Source: Bryopsis sp. KO-2023 (Eukaryota; Chlorophyta; Ulvophyceae; Bryopsidales; Bryopsidaceae). From it: 64,000 nucleotides of DNA. Location: assembly GCA_030272585.1 (NCBI GenBank), contig BSYQ01000007.1, positions 5,770,001 through 5,834,000 of the forward strand, in the 5' to 3' direction. Made by a program: the position numbers and the translations under genes. Positions 1 through 15,323 of this stretch are shown in pieces. The first letter of the stretch is position 1. Each line of letters begins with the position of its first letter. The notes under the pieces were generated by a model that had not been told where the DNA came from, did no database searches, and saw only the letters and a list, made by a program, of their open reading frames with translations.

Positions 1-4012
<4,012 letters not shown>

Positions 4013-4889
4013 TCGTTCCCAACCAACGATTTGGAGAGTCCAAGTCTGCGATCTGCCTCCACTATCAATAGAGGAGAGCCTGAGGGTTTTCCGTTTTGTT
4101 TCTCAGTGGAGATTGGAAAAACGCTGATTGCAATTTTGAGATTTGAATTAACGAGGTCATTCTGATAGAAAACTGCTCGGGGCGGTGAAAGGGGGGAGGG
4201 GGAAGGGTGGTGAACGAAAGTCCGTGAGTCTGAACGTCTGAACCGATGATGGGGTGTTTTTGAATCCTAATCTCTCATGTTAACAACATTCCAATGAGGC
4301 TTGTCCATCTGTGTGGGGGGTGGGATTTCTTGAGATTTAATAAGAAACGTTTCAACCAGGGTGGGTGCCTGGGATGTGTGCAGCCTCCCAAACCAATTTC
4401 GGCCATGTCCTGCCCAGCGGGCGTCAGAATATCTGGACGGGCAATCCAGATCCGGAAATGGGTCTATTTCGAAGCAGGCTCACGCGGCTAGCGCCACGAA
4501 TTCACTCAGGTGTTCAGTGAATAATGTGATAACTTCAGCCAGAACAGGAGATCTGTGTCAGGGAGCCCGTCATGCGCCACCCAACGACGCGCGAAACATC
4601 GTAGAATTGGCCGTAATGGATAGGGTGAGGCAAGCGGTCACATCAGCTTGGTTGGTGGGTCCCAATCCGTCTTCCATAACGCGAGTTCCCTCCCGACCAG
4701 ATTCCGCAAGGCCCGCCCGTTTTAAACCCGAGTCCGCCCTCCACAAACCAACAATCAACTTCTTTGCGATTAAAGGCCTTCCATAGCGCACTTGCTTTCC
4801 TGAGCGCGCACTCTCGTGGAGGTGTTTCTACTGTGCGTTACTGCACCGAGTTTGCTTGTCAGTGAGTGTTTCTTTTTCTCTGTGCCACC
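4013..4889. other. Intergenic region between reductoisomerase and DUF547 genes
   Basis: The first part is probably the 3' untranslated region of the reductoisomerase gene and contains a G/A-rich tract at about 4189-4207. The remainder leads to the DUF547 start at 4890. I see no convincing exon, RNA gene or repeat. Confidence 0.5.
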
Positions 4890-6948
4890 ATGGAGAAGTC
4901 CAACTACTATGGGGGGGAATACGATCTGCAAGACGCGGGCAAGGTCGCTGCGGTACCCCCTGGCAAAGTACAGGAGCAAAGTCGCCGTTGTGGTTGCTTC
5001 TTAAACCGTTCGCTTCCAGGTACGTTAGTGCATCCATCAAACCTTGTCTAGAATTGCCCTCCATTTCCGATTTTTGTTCTCGCGCTACGGCGAGAATCGC
5101 GACCAGCACATCTGGTGATTGGGAGGATGTCCGTTGAGCGTAAAAGAGTGCATTAAGAATTGCATGTGATTGGATCGGATGATCGTAGGTTTTACGGGGG
5201 GATGGGTGAATTGAATGGCTATTTTTGGAAAGATGTGAAGGTTTTGTTGAAGGATGGCGATGAGTTGAATGTTTTTTGCTTTGTTCATTCAGTGAAAATT
5301 TGCATGATCATTGCCCTGGTGCTCTTCCTTGGCGTTGTGGTGATTGGAGGAATTGGTCTTCATGTGTAAGTGTCCTGTGGAATGATCTGCTATGTCTGTC
5401 CGGTCAGCTGTTCAAAACTGATGGATTTCTGAGTAAAGAGGCATGCACATTTTAGATTGAAACAGCCATGATTTGAACTGCCAGTGGGGTTGCTATTCAT
5501 TTTAGAACTTCAGGGGCGTTTACTTTATGATGATTTTATGAAAAGGGGGGGTTGTTCGATTTGGAAGGTTCAGGAATGATATTTTGGTGATTTTTTTTCC
5601 TCAAAAGGTGGATTAACGTGTGGGGTGGAGACAAGGATGCCAACCTCGGCGAGGATGCCTTTTCGTGCACGGATGGTTGTATCCAAGCTGTGGATCATTC
5701 GCTCTGGGATGAAGTATTGAAAGAGTGAGTCGTTTCTGCAATGAAAAATGAGAAATGCTGCTTTACATCTAGATATTGCTGTGGATTCATTTCCATTCTG
5801 GAAGAAGTTTTGGTCCAAAAAAACGAAGTCGATCGTTGAGATAGTTGAAGAGCTCCACATTGAGACATTGATGCATTTTACTGTTTTTCATTCACACATA
5901 TGATCACTGGTTTCATATTCACATATTGCTATAGATTGCTTGAGAGAGTTGAAAGCCCCATCTTTGCTTTTGCTTTGGCCACAGAGTGATCACAGAAGGT
6001 TTGGAAGCCGATGGAATCGTGTTCAACGGAATCGATTACGAAAGGCTCCGGACTGATACTGCCCTTCGCCAGAAACATTTGGATTACCTCACCCTGCTTT
6101 CCACCACAAACATCGATGCGTTGTCTGGAGACGAAGCATTGGCATTCATGCTGAATGTGTACAATGCATTCACTGTGGACCTCATCGTCAAGAAGAATGT
6201 GAGGGGCAGCATCAGGGATCTGACCGCCTTGACTGGCGGCTCTGTTTTTGACCGGTTCAAGTGGGAGCTGACCACCAACAACAAAACCGAGAAGGTTTCG
6301 CTGAACAATGTTGAGCATCAAATCATCAGGAAAACACTGACAGAGTAAGTCGGATAATTTTTGTTTGGTGTGCCCCCTCGGCTGTGTTCAAGAACATCCA
6401 CCCTAAGTACCGCAACTCGTGTTTGTTTCAGGAGGAAACCTACAAAACGCAGGCACTGGTTTTCAAATAGATATGGTATTTCACTGGAATTTTGTTTAGT
6501 ATTTAAATCGGTTCAGTATTGTCTTGAATGATGAATTGCCATTTGAGATATATTCACTCATGGTTGTTCGTTCAGGCATGATGAGCCCAGAGTGCACGGT
6601 GCTGTCAACTGTGCCAGTGTGAGTTGTCCCGATCTCAGGGCTGAGGCCTTCACTGCCGAAAAGTTGGATGAGCAACTCGATGAGCAGATGAACATTTGGT
6701 TGCAAGACGAAGGCAAGGGTATTCGAATCGACGAAGAGAAGAATGAAATTCACATGTCCGCCATTTTCAAGTGGTTCAAGGAAGACTTTGTCGCGACCGA
6801 ACACGGTGGAAAGAACGATGTTACCGACGCTAAGGATGTTGTGGAATATGCCATGGAGTTTGCAACTCCTGAAGTGCAGGCCTACGTCAAAAAGAACAAC
6901 CCCGAAGTGAAGTTCATGCCGTACAACTGGGATTTGATTCAGTCCTAG
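4890..6948 (+). CDS. Membrane-anchored DUF547 protein
   Basis: Five exons join in frame: 4890-5019, 5293-5365, 5608-5724, 5985-6344 and 6576-6948, giving about 350 residues. The ATG sits in a strong CACCATGG context. A short hydrophilic N-terminus with a Cys pair (CGC, residues 34-36) precedes one hydrophobic helix at about 46-66, so the protein looks like a signal-anchor protein. The rest matches the DUF547 family: LAFMLNVYNAFTVDLI, SIRDLTALTGG, LNNVEHQIIRKTL, HGAVNCASVSCPDLR and IFKWFKEDF. The family's molecular function is not established. In plants it is often fused to a leucine-zipper domain, which is absent here. The NxxS-C-P block with its conserved Cys residues is intact. Family assignment is firm; membrane topology is inferred. 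Confidence 0.9.
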
Positions 6949-8544
6949 AGGCATGACTACTGTTTCAGTGTCTTGTTTCTCGTTCTTCGAAAAAAAAAGG
7001 GGGGGGGGTAGGATTTCCTCGTAAAAAGCCACATTGGACTGAGGTGAACTTATTAGTTCAAACGAAGCTTTGAAAAAAAAAGACGTGTCTGGGAGGTCGA
7101 ACAAGCAGGTGCACGTGCATTTGCTTTGCTGCTGAAAAAAAATCCTACTTGCCAAATATCCCTAAGCCAAGTCAAAATGATATGCATATCGTTGTTTGGA
7201 AGAATCAATGAGCCGGTGACTTCGATGTGATTTTGGGGTGGGGGGAGGAAGTTTTGATTGAAAAAACTGGTTGGGTTTGTGTGGGAAGGGCACTTTGCTT
7301 TTTGTTTTTACTTTTCGCCGTCAACTGAAATACAAACAAAACTAAAATACAAAAAAAAGGGATGAAGGGTGTGGGACCTTGTGCTAATCGTTGAGCATTA
7401 ATTACGCAAGGTAGATCATTGGGATGAATTACATCTCGCAACATTTATGCTTTTGATAATTATTCTTTCAGGATATTTTCTTGGGGGGGTGGGGGGTTAG
7501 GAAGGAAAAAGAAAAAAAAGGATTTCACGGGGTTGTGGAAAAATGTGGCTGATAATGTAGTGGACTTTTTGTAGTGTCCCTACCCACAGAAGTTGGGCTA
7601 CGATCTGATGGGAAGCCTTGACTTGTCATGTCAATAATCCCTGTGGTGTTGTGTGTACATGGGTTGGCCTGATCGGGGATGGCTTTTTATTGATGTCAAA
7701 ATAAAGACATTGGTTCTTGAAATGTAATCGTTCGCCATCCTTGTCGTTGCTGTGCTAACGTTCCTTGCCTGTTCCAATCGATATAGCTGGATTTTTTCTC
7801 CCCGTGTAAAAAGTCCTGACCTCCATTACTGAAGTTGTGGATGATGGAAGTCAGGGTCAACAAGTGGGCATGAGTCTTACAGCAGAGCACCAAGGGTTGC
7901 TACTTTTCTTGGATGTACTGAGGATCCTATCTGCTGTGTGGCCAGAAATCCATCTCGATGACCCCAAGGCTGACAGCAGCAAGTCTGGGGGTGGTTGATT
8001 CTTCTCAACAGAGTTTGTGTGGGGGAAGTGAGACAGGCGCGGTCGGAAACACCACACTGGCGAAATCTGAGTTATGTTTTCTGATCAGAGATGCATGGTT
8101 TTTTAACAACACAGGTGGTATTCAAAGCTAGCTGGCGTTTTTCCCAATCAAAATTGAAAACCCCTGATTTGAAGGGAACAAGGGTGCAAATTTACAGATT
8201 TGCTGGGGTTGCTGCCAGTGAGTGAATACAGGTCCTTGAATGTGTGCGTTCATTTGTTGAATCCTTGAGCCGAAGTCGAAAATTGCATGTTCGTGGAAAA
8301 TCAAATCATAGGAACCAGCAATGGTGGTGTCATTGCCGTTTAATTCCTCTATGGAAGGGGGGGGGATTCATCTATGATGGGTAATACATTCAAGAACAAG
8401 GGTGCTGCAAATGGAGGGGGGTGCTGACTGATTCCTGATTCTTCTGATTCTTGTCAGTTTTTCCCTTTTGTTTTGGCCAAGTCCTTGTTTTAATCCCTCG
8501 GAAAATCCACGAGCTGCAGCACTGCAATTTAACTACATTTACAA
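6949..8544. other. Gene-free convergent region with A9G10 tract
   Basis: This region lies between two convergent genes. It holds the 3' untranslated region of the DUF547 gene, including a run of about nine A followed by ten G at 6990-7008, and further G runs near 7484-7498 and 8357-8365. No exon-like frame, RNA gene or transposon signature was found. Confidence 0.5.
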
Positions 8545-9925
8545 CTACACTGACTTAAAGTAAGCTGCAAGTGATCCTGGGAAGTCAGTGAAAACTCCAT
8601 TCACGCGGATTTCATTGAAGAAAGCATCATATTCAGCCCTCATGTCCTGGCCCCAGTCCCATAATAAGAATCTGCAACACACCAACACACACACTGAGTA
8701 GCCATACCCCAATATAGATAGGCAAAAATCATCGAATCTGTTTGGCGTATAAAAAGTCCATTGATAAGAGTCTTCTGCTTCCAAAAATTGGACAATACTC
8801 TGCTACTCAGTGTCTGTATGCAGTACTTAGAGCAGTATATAAGAAACAGTTGAGATAAAATTCAGATCCACAGCCACCACAAGTTGAATCAAAGCTCTGG
8901 AAAGAGTGTTCTCTTGCTCAGTTGCATGTCGGTTGCCCCTTCATGAATACAGTGAAATTCTGTGGTTCAGAAATGTAATCCTATCATGGTACTAACCTGT
9001 CCTCATTTCTGAAGGTATATGGGTGGACCTGGAGGCCACGGACATGCAGCTTTTCCACGAGGTCAGTACGCTCTCCAGCAGTTCCATCTTCGTTTTCAGG
9101 GATTATGGTGCTCTTCCATGGCCCAACTCCACTGGCGTAGGTGGCAATATCGTCCAAGCTCTCAGCAGTGGTGAACTCCTCATGGGTAAGGTTGGTGTCA
9201 GGAGTGACATAGCCTTCCCAGCCACCCATCAGCTGCACCAAAGGCATGTCCGTCTTTCCACTCAAGTACTTCAAGTTCCCGACCTCGAAGGACTGAATGA
9301 ACACTGGCTGCTTGGCCCAGTTCTCGCTGTTGATGTCACCTCCATATCCCTTTTGCAGAAGAACCTCCAGAACAATGTCAGACATTCCCTTTCCTTCAGG
9401 CATAATATCCAAGCTGTTGTGCCAGCTGGGGTGCTTGGTTTCAGGGTAGATACCAATCGCATGGTCAGCACCAAGAGCAACATCGATGTACTCCTCAAGA
9501 GTAGGCACCAGGAACTTGCCATTGAAGTTAGGGTCACGAAAATCTCTGGGTTGGATGGCCCTGAGTGTCTTGAGTTCCTCCAGAGTCAGATCCACAGTGA
9601 AAATACCCTCAACTTCGGAACCGTCAATTTCATAAGTGGTCATACGATCAGCAAACTTCTCAGCCCCATCAGTGGTGTCCTTAACATCAGGCTCGTGACG
9701 GCAGACAGGGACCAGATCCTTGGTAAGGACAACATCGCACTCAATGAAGTCAGCTCCCTGGTCGATGGCTTTTTGGTAGGCCTCCACAGTGTGCTCAGGT
9801 AGGAGACCACTTGCTCCTCTATGGGCAATGTTGTATGGTCTATTGGTGGGGAGGCCAGCCTTCCTCTGGGCTGCCCCAGCCACCAAGAGGGTGGAGAGCA
9901 GCAATATTGTTGCCACAAACTTCAT
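8545..9925 (-). CDS. Secreted glycerophosphodiester phosphodiesterase
   Basis: The enzyme hydrolyses glycerophosphodiesters to glycerol-3-phosphate and an alcohol. Two exons, 8997-9925 and 8545-8671 (minus strand), join in frame to about 351 residues. The ATG at 9925 begins a clear signal peptide (MKFVATILLLSTLLVAGAA). A longer frame upstream begins only with TTG and was not used. Catalytic GDPD signatures follow: NIAHRGASG, LPEHTVEAY, ADFIECDVVLTKD and the HEPD block. A later GIYPETKHP block carries the conserved Glu/Lys pair, and the protein ends in the family's W-G-x-D...GVFTDFP region encoded by exon 2. It is probably vacuolar, periplasmic or extracellular, in phosphate scavenging or lipid turnover. 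The family call is firm and the location is inferred from the signal peptide. Confidence 0.95.
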
Positions 9926-10421
9926 GTCGAATCTGCACTGCAAGTGTGAAGTTTCATTGTCAGTGTGATGATGTGAGCTGGATTGCTGGGTTGAAATCAG
10001 ATATTTGTACCAGTTGGGAACTGCCAGAAACGGAACGAAAGGTTGTGAATCTGAATCTGATTGTGGTTGCAGAACTGAAAGCAGCTAAGTGGATGAAAGT
10101 ACCAATTTAATCACCACAGATTCCAGGTAATACTACCTTAGAGACGTCTTTGTGACGTCTCTTCAGCACTTGCCATTTTGTCTTAAAGCTTGCGATGTAA
10201 TGTACAACCAAGAAGAATCACAGTACACAAACATTCGCGTTGCAACGCCGAACGAATCAACAATGGGCTGCGTGGGTGAGGGCAAATATTTTGTGAGGGG
10301 AGTATAGAAACTTTCAACAGTAGGCATGTTTCGAAGCCTACTTCTAATATCATAGCTTCATCTTAAGTCGAGAACGTTTGGTTTCTCGCGCGTAGCATAA
10401 GTCGCTATTCTACCATACAAA
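9926..10421. other. Upstream region of the phosphodiesterase gene
   Basis: This is the 5' flank of the minus-strand phosphodiesterase. Apart from the ACGT-core inverted repeat listed separately, nothing recognisable is present. Confidence 0.4.
10140..10162. promoter_or_regulatory. Perfect inverted repeat with ACGT cores upstream of the phosphodiesterase
   Basis: Two perfect 9-base arms (AGAGACGTC and GACGTCTCT) are separated by five bases. Each arm contains GACGTC, the core recognised by many bZIP factors. The repeat lies about 215 bases upstream of the phosphodiesterase ATG on its 5' side. It could be a paired transcription-factor site or a hairpin; the function is inferred from position and core only. 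Confidence 0.3.
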
Positions 10422-10793
10422 ATGGCATCTTTTGACGCCCGCAAACTACACCAGATCTGGTGTAGAGAGGACACTCCTACAGTACTGTACAGGTTTTATA
10501 CCAGTAGGAAGACTGCAAGGATGGTAAAATACGTCTGTTGGGTCCGAAAACATTTTGAATATATTGTACAGTATATGCGCGAATATTACGTGCTTCGAAA
10601 CAGCGTTCGACAATCTGAGCAGGTTTTCTCTATTCGCCGTCGCGGCGTGATACGATTTGCAATTGAAAAGATCTCAGAAAAGGATATGGAACTAAAGCGT
10701 TGCTTCTTCAAGTCGCCAGTGTGTTCATTGGAGCCAACACTTTCGACAGTGATCAGAATGACTTGTTCAGCGCAGACACATACACAATTATGA
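10422..10793 (+). CDS. Doubtful hypothetical ORF, 123 residues
   Basis: An ATG-initiated frame encodes a basic protein rich in Arg, Lys and Tyr (for example YVCWVRKHFEYIVQYM). I recognise no domain and no flanking exon pair. It could be a single-exon gene, part of the divergent transcript of the phosphodiesterase promoter, or chance. The mid-length open frame in an AT-moderate region is the only support. Confidence 0.22.
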   Translation: MASFDARKLHQIWCREDTPTVLYRFYTSRKTARMVKYVCWVRKHFEYIVQYMREYYVLRNSVRQSEQVFSIRRRGVIRFAIEKISEKDMELKRCFFKSPVCSLEPTLSTVIRMTCSAQTHTQL

Positions 10794-10898
10794 CGGCGAT
10801 CTCAACCAGCCACAACAAGAGGACGGAACCAAGACGAGAACAAAACATTCTAGGTTCACGGTGAATGGGCCACCTGACTTTCGCAAAAAAGAACACAA

Positions 10899-11371
10899 AT
10901 GGCTGCATTCTCCACTACGTCACTTTTGCCTTTTGCATACCAGTTGTTGGACGTGAAAAGTGGCCGCGCTTTGACCTATCTTCGTACTGAAACACTGCTC
11001 AGTGTCTGCCTTTCGTGGATGCCAGTGGCGGTGGCCCGTATTCTGTCCCTGGTTTCTCTTATTTGGGCACCTGGGTGCAGGTGAATGTGGCAGAATTGTT
11101 TTGCGGAATATTCGTGTTGGGTGCGGAAGTTCTGACAAGAAGTCGGCTGTGGGTGAATCTTTGGGGAATCGTCGCCGCTGTTGTGGTATTCGATCGACCG
11201 GCGGCTGGTGTTCCACATTTACGAAATTTCCTCCAGCCGCGGTGGAGGCTGGCTGTTTTGCTGTATTGTTTTATGGGACCACCATATATTTTTTTTGCCG
11301 CTCCCTCCAGAGGGGATGACGATGCCAACATAATACGATGTGGAAGGAAATGCAACCCTTGTCGACCTTAG
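10899..11371 (+). CDS. Unresolved ORF pair encoding hydrophobic segments
   Basis: Two overlapping plus-strand frames are open. The first starts at the ATG at 10899 and runs to 11084; the second is open from about 10991 to 11371. The second has protein-like composition, with hydrophobic stretches such as LWVNLWGIVAAVVVF and LAVLLYCFMG and a Cys-rich end (CGRKCNPC). A small intron or a sequencing frameshift could join them into one small membrane protein, but no convincing splice pair was found. No family is recognised. Confidence 0.2.
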
Positions 11372-12201
11372 AATCTTGCAAGATCGGTGGAGGGCCACTG
11401 GAGCTCAGTCCAGATGAAGTGACGATAGCTGTTAAAAGTAAATAGAATTCATGGACACCACCTAGCTTCTTCACTTTGCGTGAATTAAAATAAAACCCCA
11501 GGGGCGGCTCATAAAAATTCATAAATTATCACAACAATACATTGCAGCCATGAAGCTCCTGTTGCTTAACCACAGCAAGCCAACAATCCAAATCAAGAAG
11601 AGACAATATCAGAGGGAGCGGGGATGCATCTTGGATTCAAAAGCGGGTTGGAAGGATGTTGGGAATGTACCCTGAGTTTTCTTGCAACGTGCTCAGGTTG
11701 CATGCATCACACTGAAAAAACATTGGTGTTTCATTTCCTTTCTCAAGGGATTTCAGTCAATGCAAACCTGTGTTTTGCTAATGAGGACATGTCCATCAAC
11801 CAATAATAATCAGCACAAGTCTTGGGTTACCAAAAAGACGTGTTAATTTGGTTGTGCAGATGAACGCTTCAGCATTCACCAGTGTTCATTATAGCTAACA
11901 ATGGCTTTGGATATCACCGATAAGTCAGTCACAGACAACAGATGGTTCAACATTTCTATAAATTGATTGCTGAAAAGTATGCGTTTGTTGTTTTTGTGAG
12001 AGAGATCCTACCCTCGCACATTTTACAACTTCAAGAAGATTCTTCCTGATTTGGAACATGCTGGCAACACAAGCAACTCACAATTTTATGTGAGTTGACT
12101 TGTCGAACGTTCCAATAGAGAGTTGAAAGTTGGAGCGTTTTCAAAGGGGATGAATAAGAGAAGCTATAAACCAGCAAACAAACATCTATTTTCTATGGAG
12201 A
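11372..12201. other. Gene-free flank left of the retrotransposon
   Basis: No supported exon, RNA gene or repeat was found. The retrotransposon begins immediately after this region at a GGAGA target site (12197-12201). Confidence 0.5.
12197..12201. repeat. Target-site duplication GGAGA (left copy; right copy at 17433-17437)
   Basis: GGAGA occurs directly before the left LTR and again directly after the right LTR. A 5-bp duplication is the usual footprint of Ty3/gypsy and copia integrases. The intact duplication confirms both element ends. Confidence 0.93.
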
Positions 12202-12350
12202 TGTTGTGTATATTCTTGCACTCAGTCGCTCAACAGAAACAACAGTTACAGTTCGTTCGAGAGGACGTTCCCCAGTTATAGTCGAAACCTAGTCACTGTC
12301 TATCCATCTAGTGTCTGCCCCTGACATAATCATCCGTGATTTTCCCAACA
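12202..12350 (-). repeat. 3' LTR (element orientation)
   Basis: This 149-bp copy is identical by eye to 17284-17432 and ends with the TGTTG/CAACA inverted termini. An LTR of this length is unusually short for an element that encodes its own proteins. No strong TATA box is visible; an AATATACACAACA end is the only AT-rich segment. Confidence 0.95.
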
Positions 12351-12503
12351 CGCTTCCACTGCTTTATAACCGTTCCACTCTTGCCAGATCCCTCTGCCCA
12401 GATCTCAAGCGAAACTAAAATGGCTGTCATCACAATTCAAACACATCAATAAGACACCACTAAGGTAGAACAGAAAAGTCCCCTATAACCTGTCATCGAT
12501 CCT

Positions 12504-15323
12504 CTAACAATATCTATCAACATAAGGTCTAAGAAAATCAGTATGCATGTTCATGCGCCTCCCCTGAGGCAATCTAACTTCCCAAATCGACTTGGATATG
12601 CGAGTCTCTAATACACTGGGTCCCAACCAGCGAGGCATCATCTTGTTTCCACTCTTCCCATCTCTAAGAACATCGAAAGCCCATACTCTGTCCTCCCTCG
12701 CATATTCTATTTTGTTTCGTTTCCTGTTTTTATTCACCCGAATTCGTTCGCGTCGCATGGACTCGACCGCACGTTTCCAGAACTGAGGTTCCGCGCCAAT
12801 CAACTCCTTGGGCATAAAACCAGTAATCCGATGAATACTGGAATTAACTGCGCTCTCCGCCTCCTGAACAAAGTCCCACCATGACGACGATCGTGCAGCA
12901 GCTGCTAATTTTCGGATTCTGTCCAGTACCGTTCGATTCATGCGCTCCACCAGGCCGTTTGAACGATGAATGTGGGGCGGAACAAACAGAAATTTGGCCC
13001 CAATTGTTCGACCCCAATTTTGAAGTGAATTCGCACGAAAATATTGAGCGTTATCGCATACCAGGTTCTTGATGTGTCCAACTTCCTCGCACCAGGTGTT
13101 CAGACATCGAAGTGTGTTCCGCGAATCAGCAGACTTGGTGCACCAAACCCGTACCATACGCGTGAGATGATCCACCAATACCAACAAGTACCGAGGCCCA
13201 TCCGCTCCTGAAATCGGTCCCACGTAATCCATGGACACATATTCGCTAGGGGTTGCTGGATCCGGTAGATGGCCGAATGGATGGCCGGAAGGAGCAGGAC
13301 GGAACATTTGACAAGCCCGACACCGATCGATTTTGGCTCTGACCCAGGACCGTGTGACCTGGATTCCGAAATGAGCAGCTCGAGCCAGAGTACCCGAAAT
13401 GCCCAAATGCCCATGATGAATCCTCGCCCAATCCCCCTCAGAAAGGTCCTCTGCAGCAACATTAGAAACCACCAAATCCGAGGCAGAAGCCCCCACAAAA
13501 GCTCCCGAAGACGAAACACCCCCCTGATCTCCCGAAAACGATATAATACTTCCACTGCGTCGATCAAAACCCAACTGACCCAACCGGGACAACAAATCGG
13601 GTAACACATTGCTATGACCCGGCAAAAATTGAAGGCGAGGACAAAATTCTAACAGGTGAGATAATCTCCGACGAATAAAAGCGGAAGAGTTCGCAACGTT
13701 CTGGAAACTAGCCGTACTGCGATTGTCTGTATAAACATGGACTTCTTGTCCAAACAACCACGGTCGAAAACAACGCAAAACCCGTAAGAGACCCTCAGCC
13801 TCTAGTTCGTTGGACAAAAAATGACGCCAGCCCGACGGCCAAGAACCCGAACAACATGCCACTACCTGTCCCGACTGAATAAGAATGCCCCCCCAACCTT
13901 GAGAACTGGCATCTACAGCAACAGATAGACCGGGGAACCCCGAAGAATGGGTGAGGCGTACCATGTGAGTGGCGAGACTCTCCAAAAACGCTTCCCAGGA
14001 AGACTGGGAGGACTGGGTCTCAGCAGTGCGCAACAAATGTTGCACTCTGGCACCATTGAAAAGGAACCGTTGAACTTGTAACAACCAGCCGCGTAGTTTC
14101 CTCCATTGTTGCCGAGTGGTGGGCCGAACCAAATCCTGAAGTTTACCAAGGTTGTCGATCGTCATCTCCCATCCTCCCGTCGTCAACTTGTGTCCCAAAA
14201 ACTCAAATTCTTTACGCAGAAACCGACATTTTTCCGATCTCATTCTCCAGCCATGCTTTTCAAAAATCGACAAAATCACGTGCATATCGGCAATATGCGA
14301 AGGGTAATCACGAGATAACACCACCAAATCGTCCATGTAATGCAAAACTTGCGACGAAACAGCCGCACGGACTTCCCTCAAAGTGGGTTCAAGAGCCCTA
14401 AGAAATTCACTGGGGCTATTGGTATAACCCTGTGGAAGTCGCGTATAGTGAAAAAAACGGCCCCCGATACTAAAACCGAATAAATCGCATATTTTTTTTG
14501 TCAGGGGAACCTGATGAAACGCATCACGAAGGTCCAAAGAACTACCTATGCTAAAAGGTCTAACAGCCGAAAACAAGTGATCACGATTAACCCGATTGTA
14601 ACTCTGTTCCCGAGTACAGGCATTCAAAACTCGGAAGTCTGCCACCATACGCACCGACCCGTTGCGTTTTGCCACGCCAAAAACGGGTGAGCAATATGGC
14701 TCGTAATTGAGTTCCCGAACTACCCCATCAGCCTGCAATTTTTCTACTTCGTCAAGTAACAATGTTGTTTCAGAAGGGCCGCTAATCGGCGATTTCCTAA
14801 TGTTTCGATGTGGAACGTCACAGTGGAGAGGGACCTCTCCCACCTCATATGTTTTGCAGCGGCCAAAAGTCTGACTAAATAACTCAGGGAATTTCTGAAC
14901 AAAAACTGAGGCCCAATCTTTGATAACCTGCCCTGCCCGAAACTGGAGAGGGCCTGTTCGTTCCAAAATGTCAAACCAACCCCTATCGGGTACAAAAAAC
15001 CGTTGAATTGAAGAGTGAACTGAAAAAAGAGGCATGCGATAAGTCAAAACTTGTGGTTCTGAACTGATGTTCTGTAAAATTCCCCAAATTGACTGGCCAT
15101 CTGATTTGGGTATAAACCTCAAATGACTTGATGAAAGTGCATCAGCCAAATCAAAAAAACTCCCACTTGGTAACCTAACCCCTGGTTTGATAACTCTGTG
15201 TTCATTAGGTGGAATAACAAACGATCTGTTGCTACAAAAAAACAAACGCCCATTTTTCTTGAAAGGAGGGTATAATGGTATCTCAGAAAAAACCAAACCC
15301 CTCTCTTGGTTTTTGTTTACTAG
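12504..15323 (-). CDS. pol: Retrotransposon Pol (reverse transcriptase, RNase H, integrase)
   Basis: The frame is open from the frameshift site to a stop at 12504 and has no ATG near its start; the first start-like codon is TTG at 15296. Residue numbers below count from that TTG. Reverse transcriptase has SLDLRDAFHQVPL, RLPQGYTNSP and the YMDD box at 320-323. RNase H has D462 (VDASSQGWGG), E497 and D524 (YTDNRS). Integrase has a zinc-binding HHCC region (IHHGHLGIS, then CRAC at about 659-662) and the D690, D748, E784 triad. The domain order is that of Ty3/gypsy elements. All catalytic residues seem to be present. No chromodomain was recognised at the C-terminus, which ends soon after a GPSVLETRISKSIWEVRLP segment. 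Confidence 0.95.
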   Translation of the reverse strand, partial: LVNKNQERGLVFSEIPLYPPFKKNGRLFFCSNRSFVIPPNEHRVIKPGVRLPSGSFFDLADALSSSHLRFIPKSDGQSIWGILQNISSEPQVLTYRMPLFSVHSSIQRFFVPDRGWFDILERTGPLQFRAGQVIKDWASVFVQKFPELFSQTFGRCKTYEVGEVPLHCDVPHRNIRKSPISGPSETTLLLDEVEKLQADGVVRELNYEPYCSPVFGVAKRNGSVRMVADFRVLNACTREQSYNRVNRDHLFSAVRPFSIGSSLDLRDAFHQVPLTKKICDLFGFSIGGRFFHYTRLPQGYTNSPSEFLRALEPTLREVRAAVSSQVLHYMDDLVVLSRDYPSHIADMHVILSIFEKHGWRMRSEKCRFLRKEFEFLGHKLTTGGWEMTIDNLGKLQDLVRPTTRQQWRKLRGWLLQVQRFLFNGARVQHLLRTAETQSSQSSWEAFLESLATHMVRLTHSSGFPGLSVAVDASSQGWGGILIQSGQVVACCSGSWPSGWRHFLSNELEAEGLLRVLRCFRPWLFGQEVHVYTDNRSTASFQNVANSSAFIRRRLSHLLEFCPRLQFLPGHSNVLPDLLSRLGQLGFDRRSGSIISFSGDQGGVSSSGAFVGASASDLVVSNVAAEDLSEGDWARIHHGHLGISGTLARAAHFGIQVTRSWVRAKIDRCRACQMFRPAPSGHPFGHLPDPATPSEYVSMDYVGPISGADGPRYLLVLVDHLTRMVRVWCTKSADSRNTLRCLNTWCEEVGHIKNLVCDNAQYFRANSLQNWGRTIGAKFLFVPPHIHRSNGLVERMNRTVLDRIRKLAAAARSSSWWDFVQEAESAVNSSIHRITGFMPKELIGAEPQFWKRAVESMRRERIRVNKNRKRNKIEYAREDRVWAFDVLRDGKSGNKMMPRWLGPSVLETRISKSIWEVRLPQGRRMNMHTDFLRPYVDRYC

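Noticed and set aside
15294-15296. TTG at the start of the Pol frame as an independent start
   Set aside because: The frame is open upstream to a canonical frameshift heptamer in register with Gag, which explains Pol expression better.
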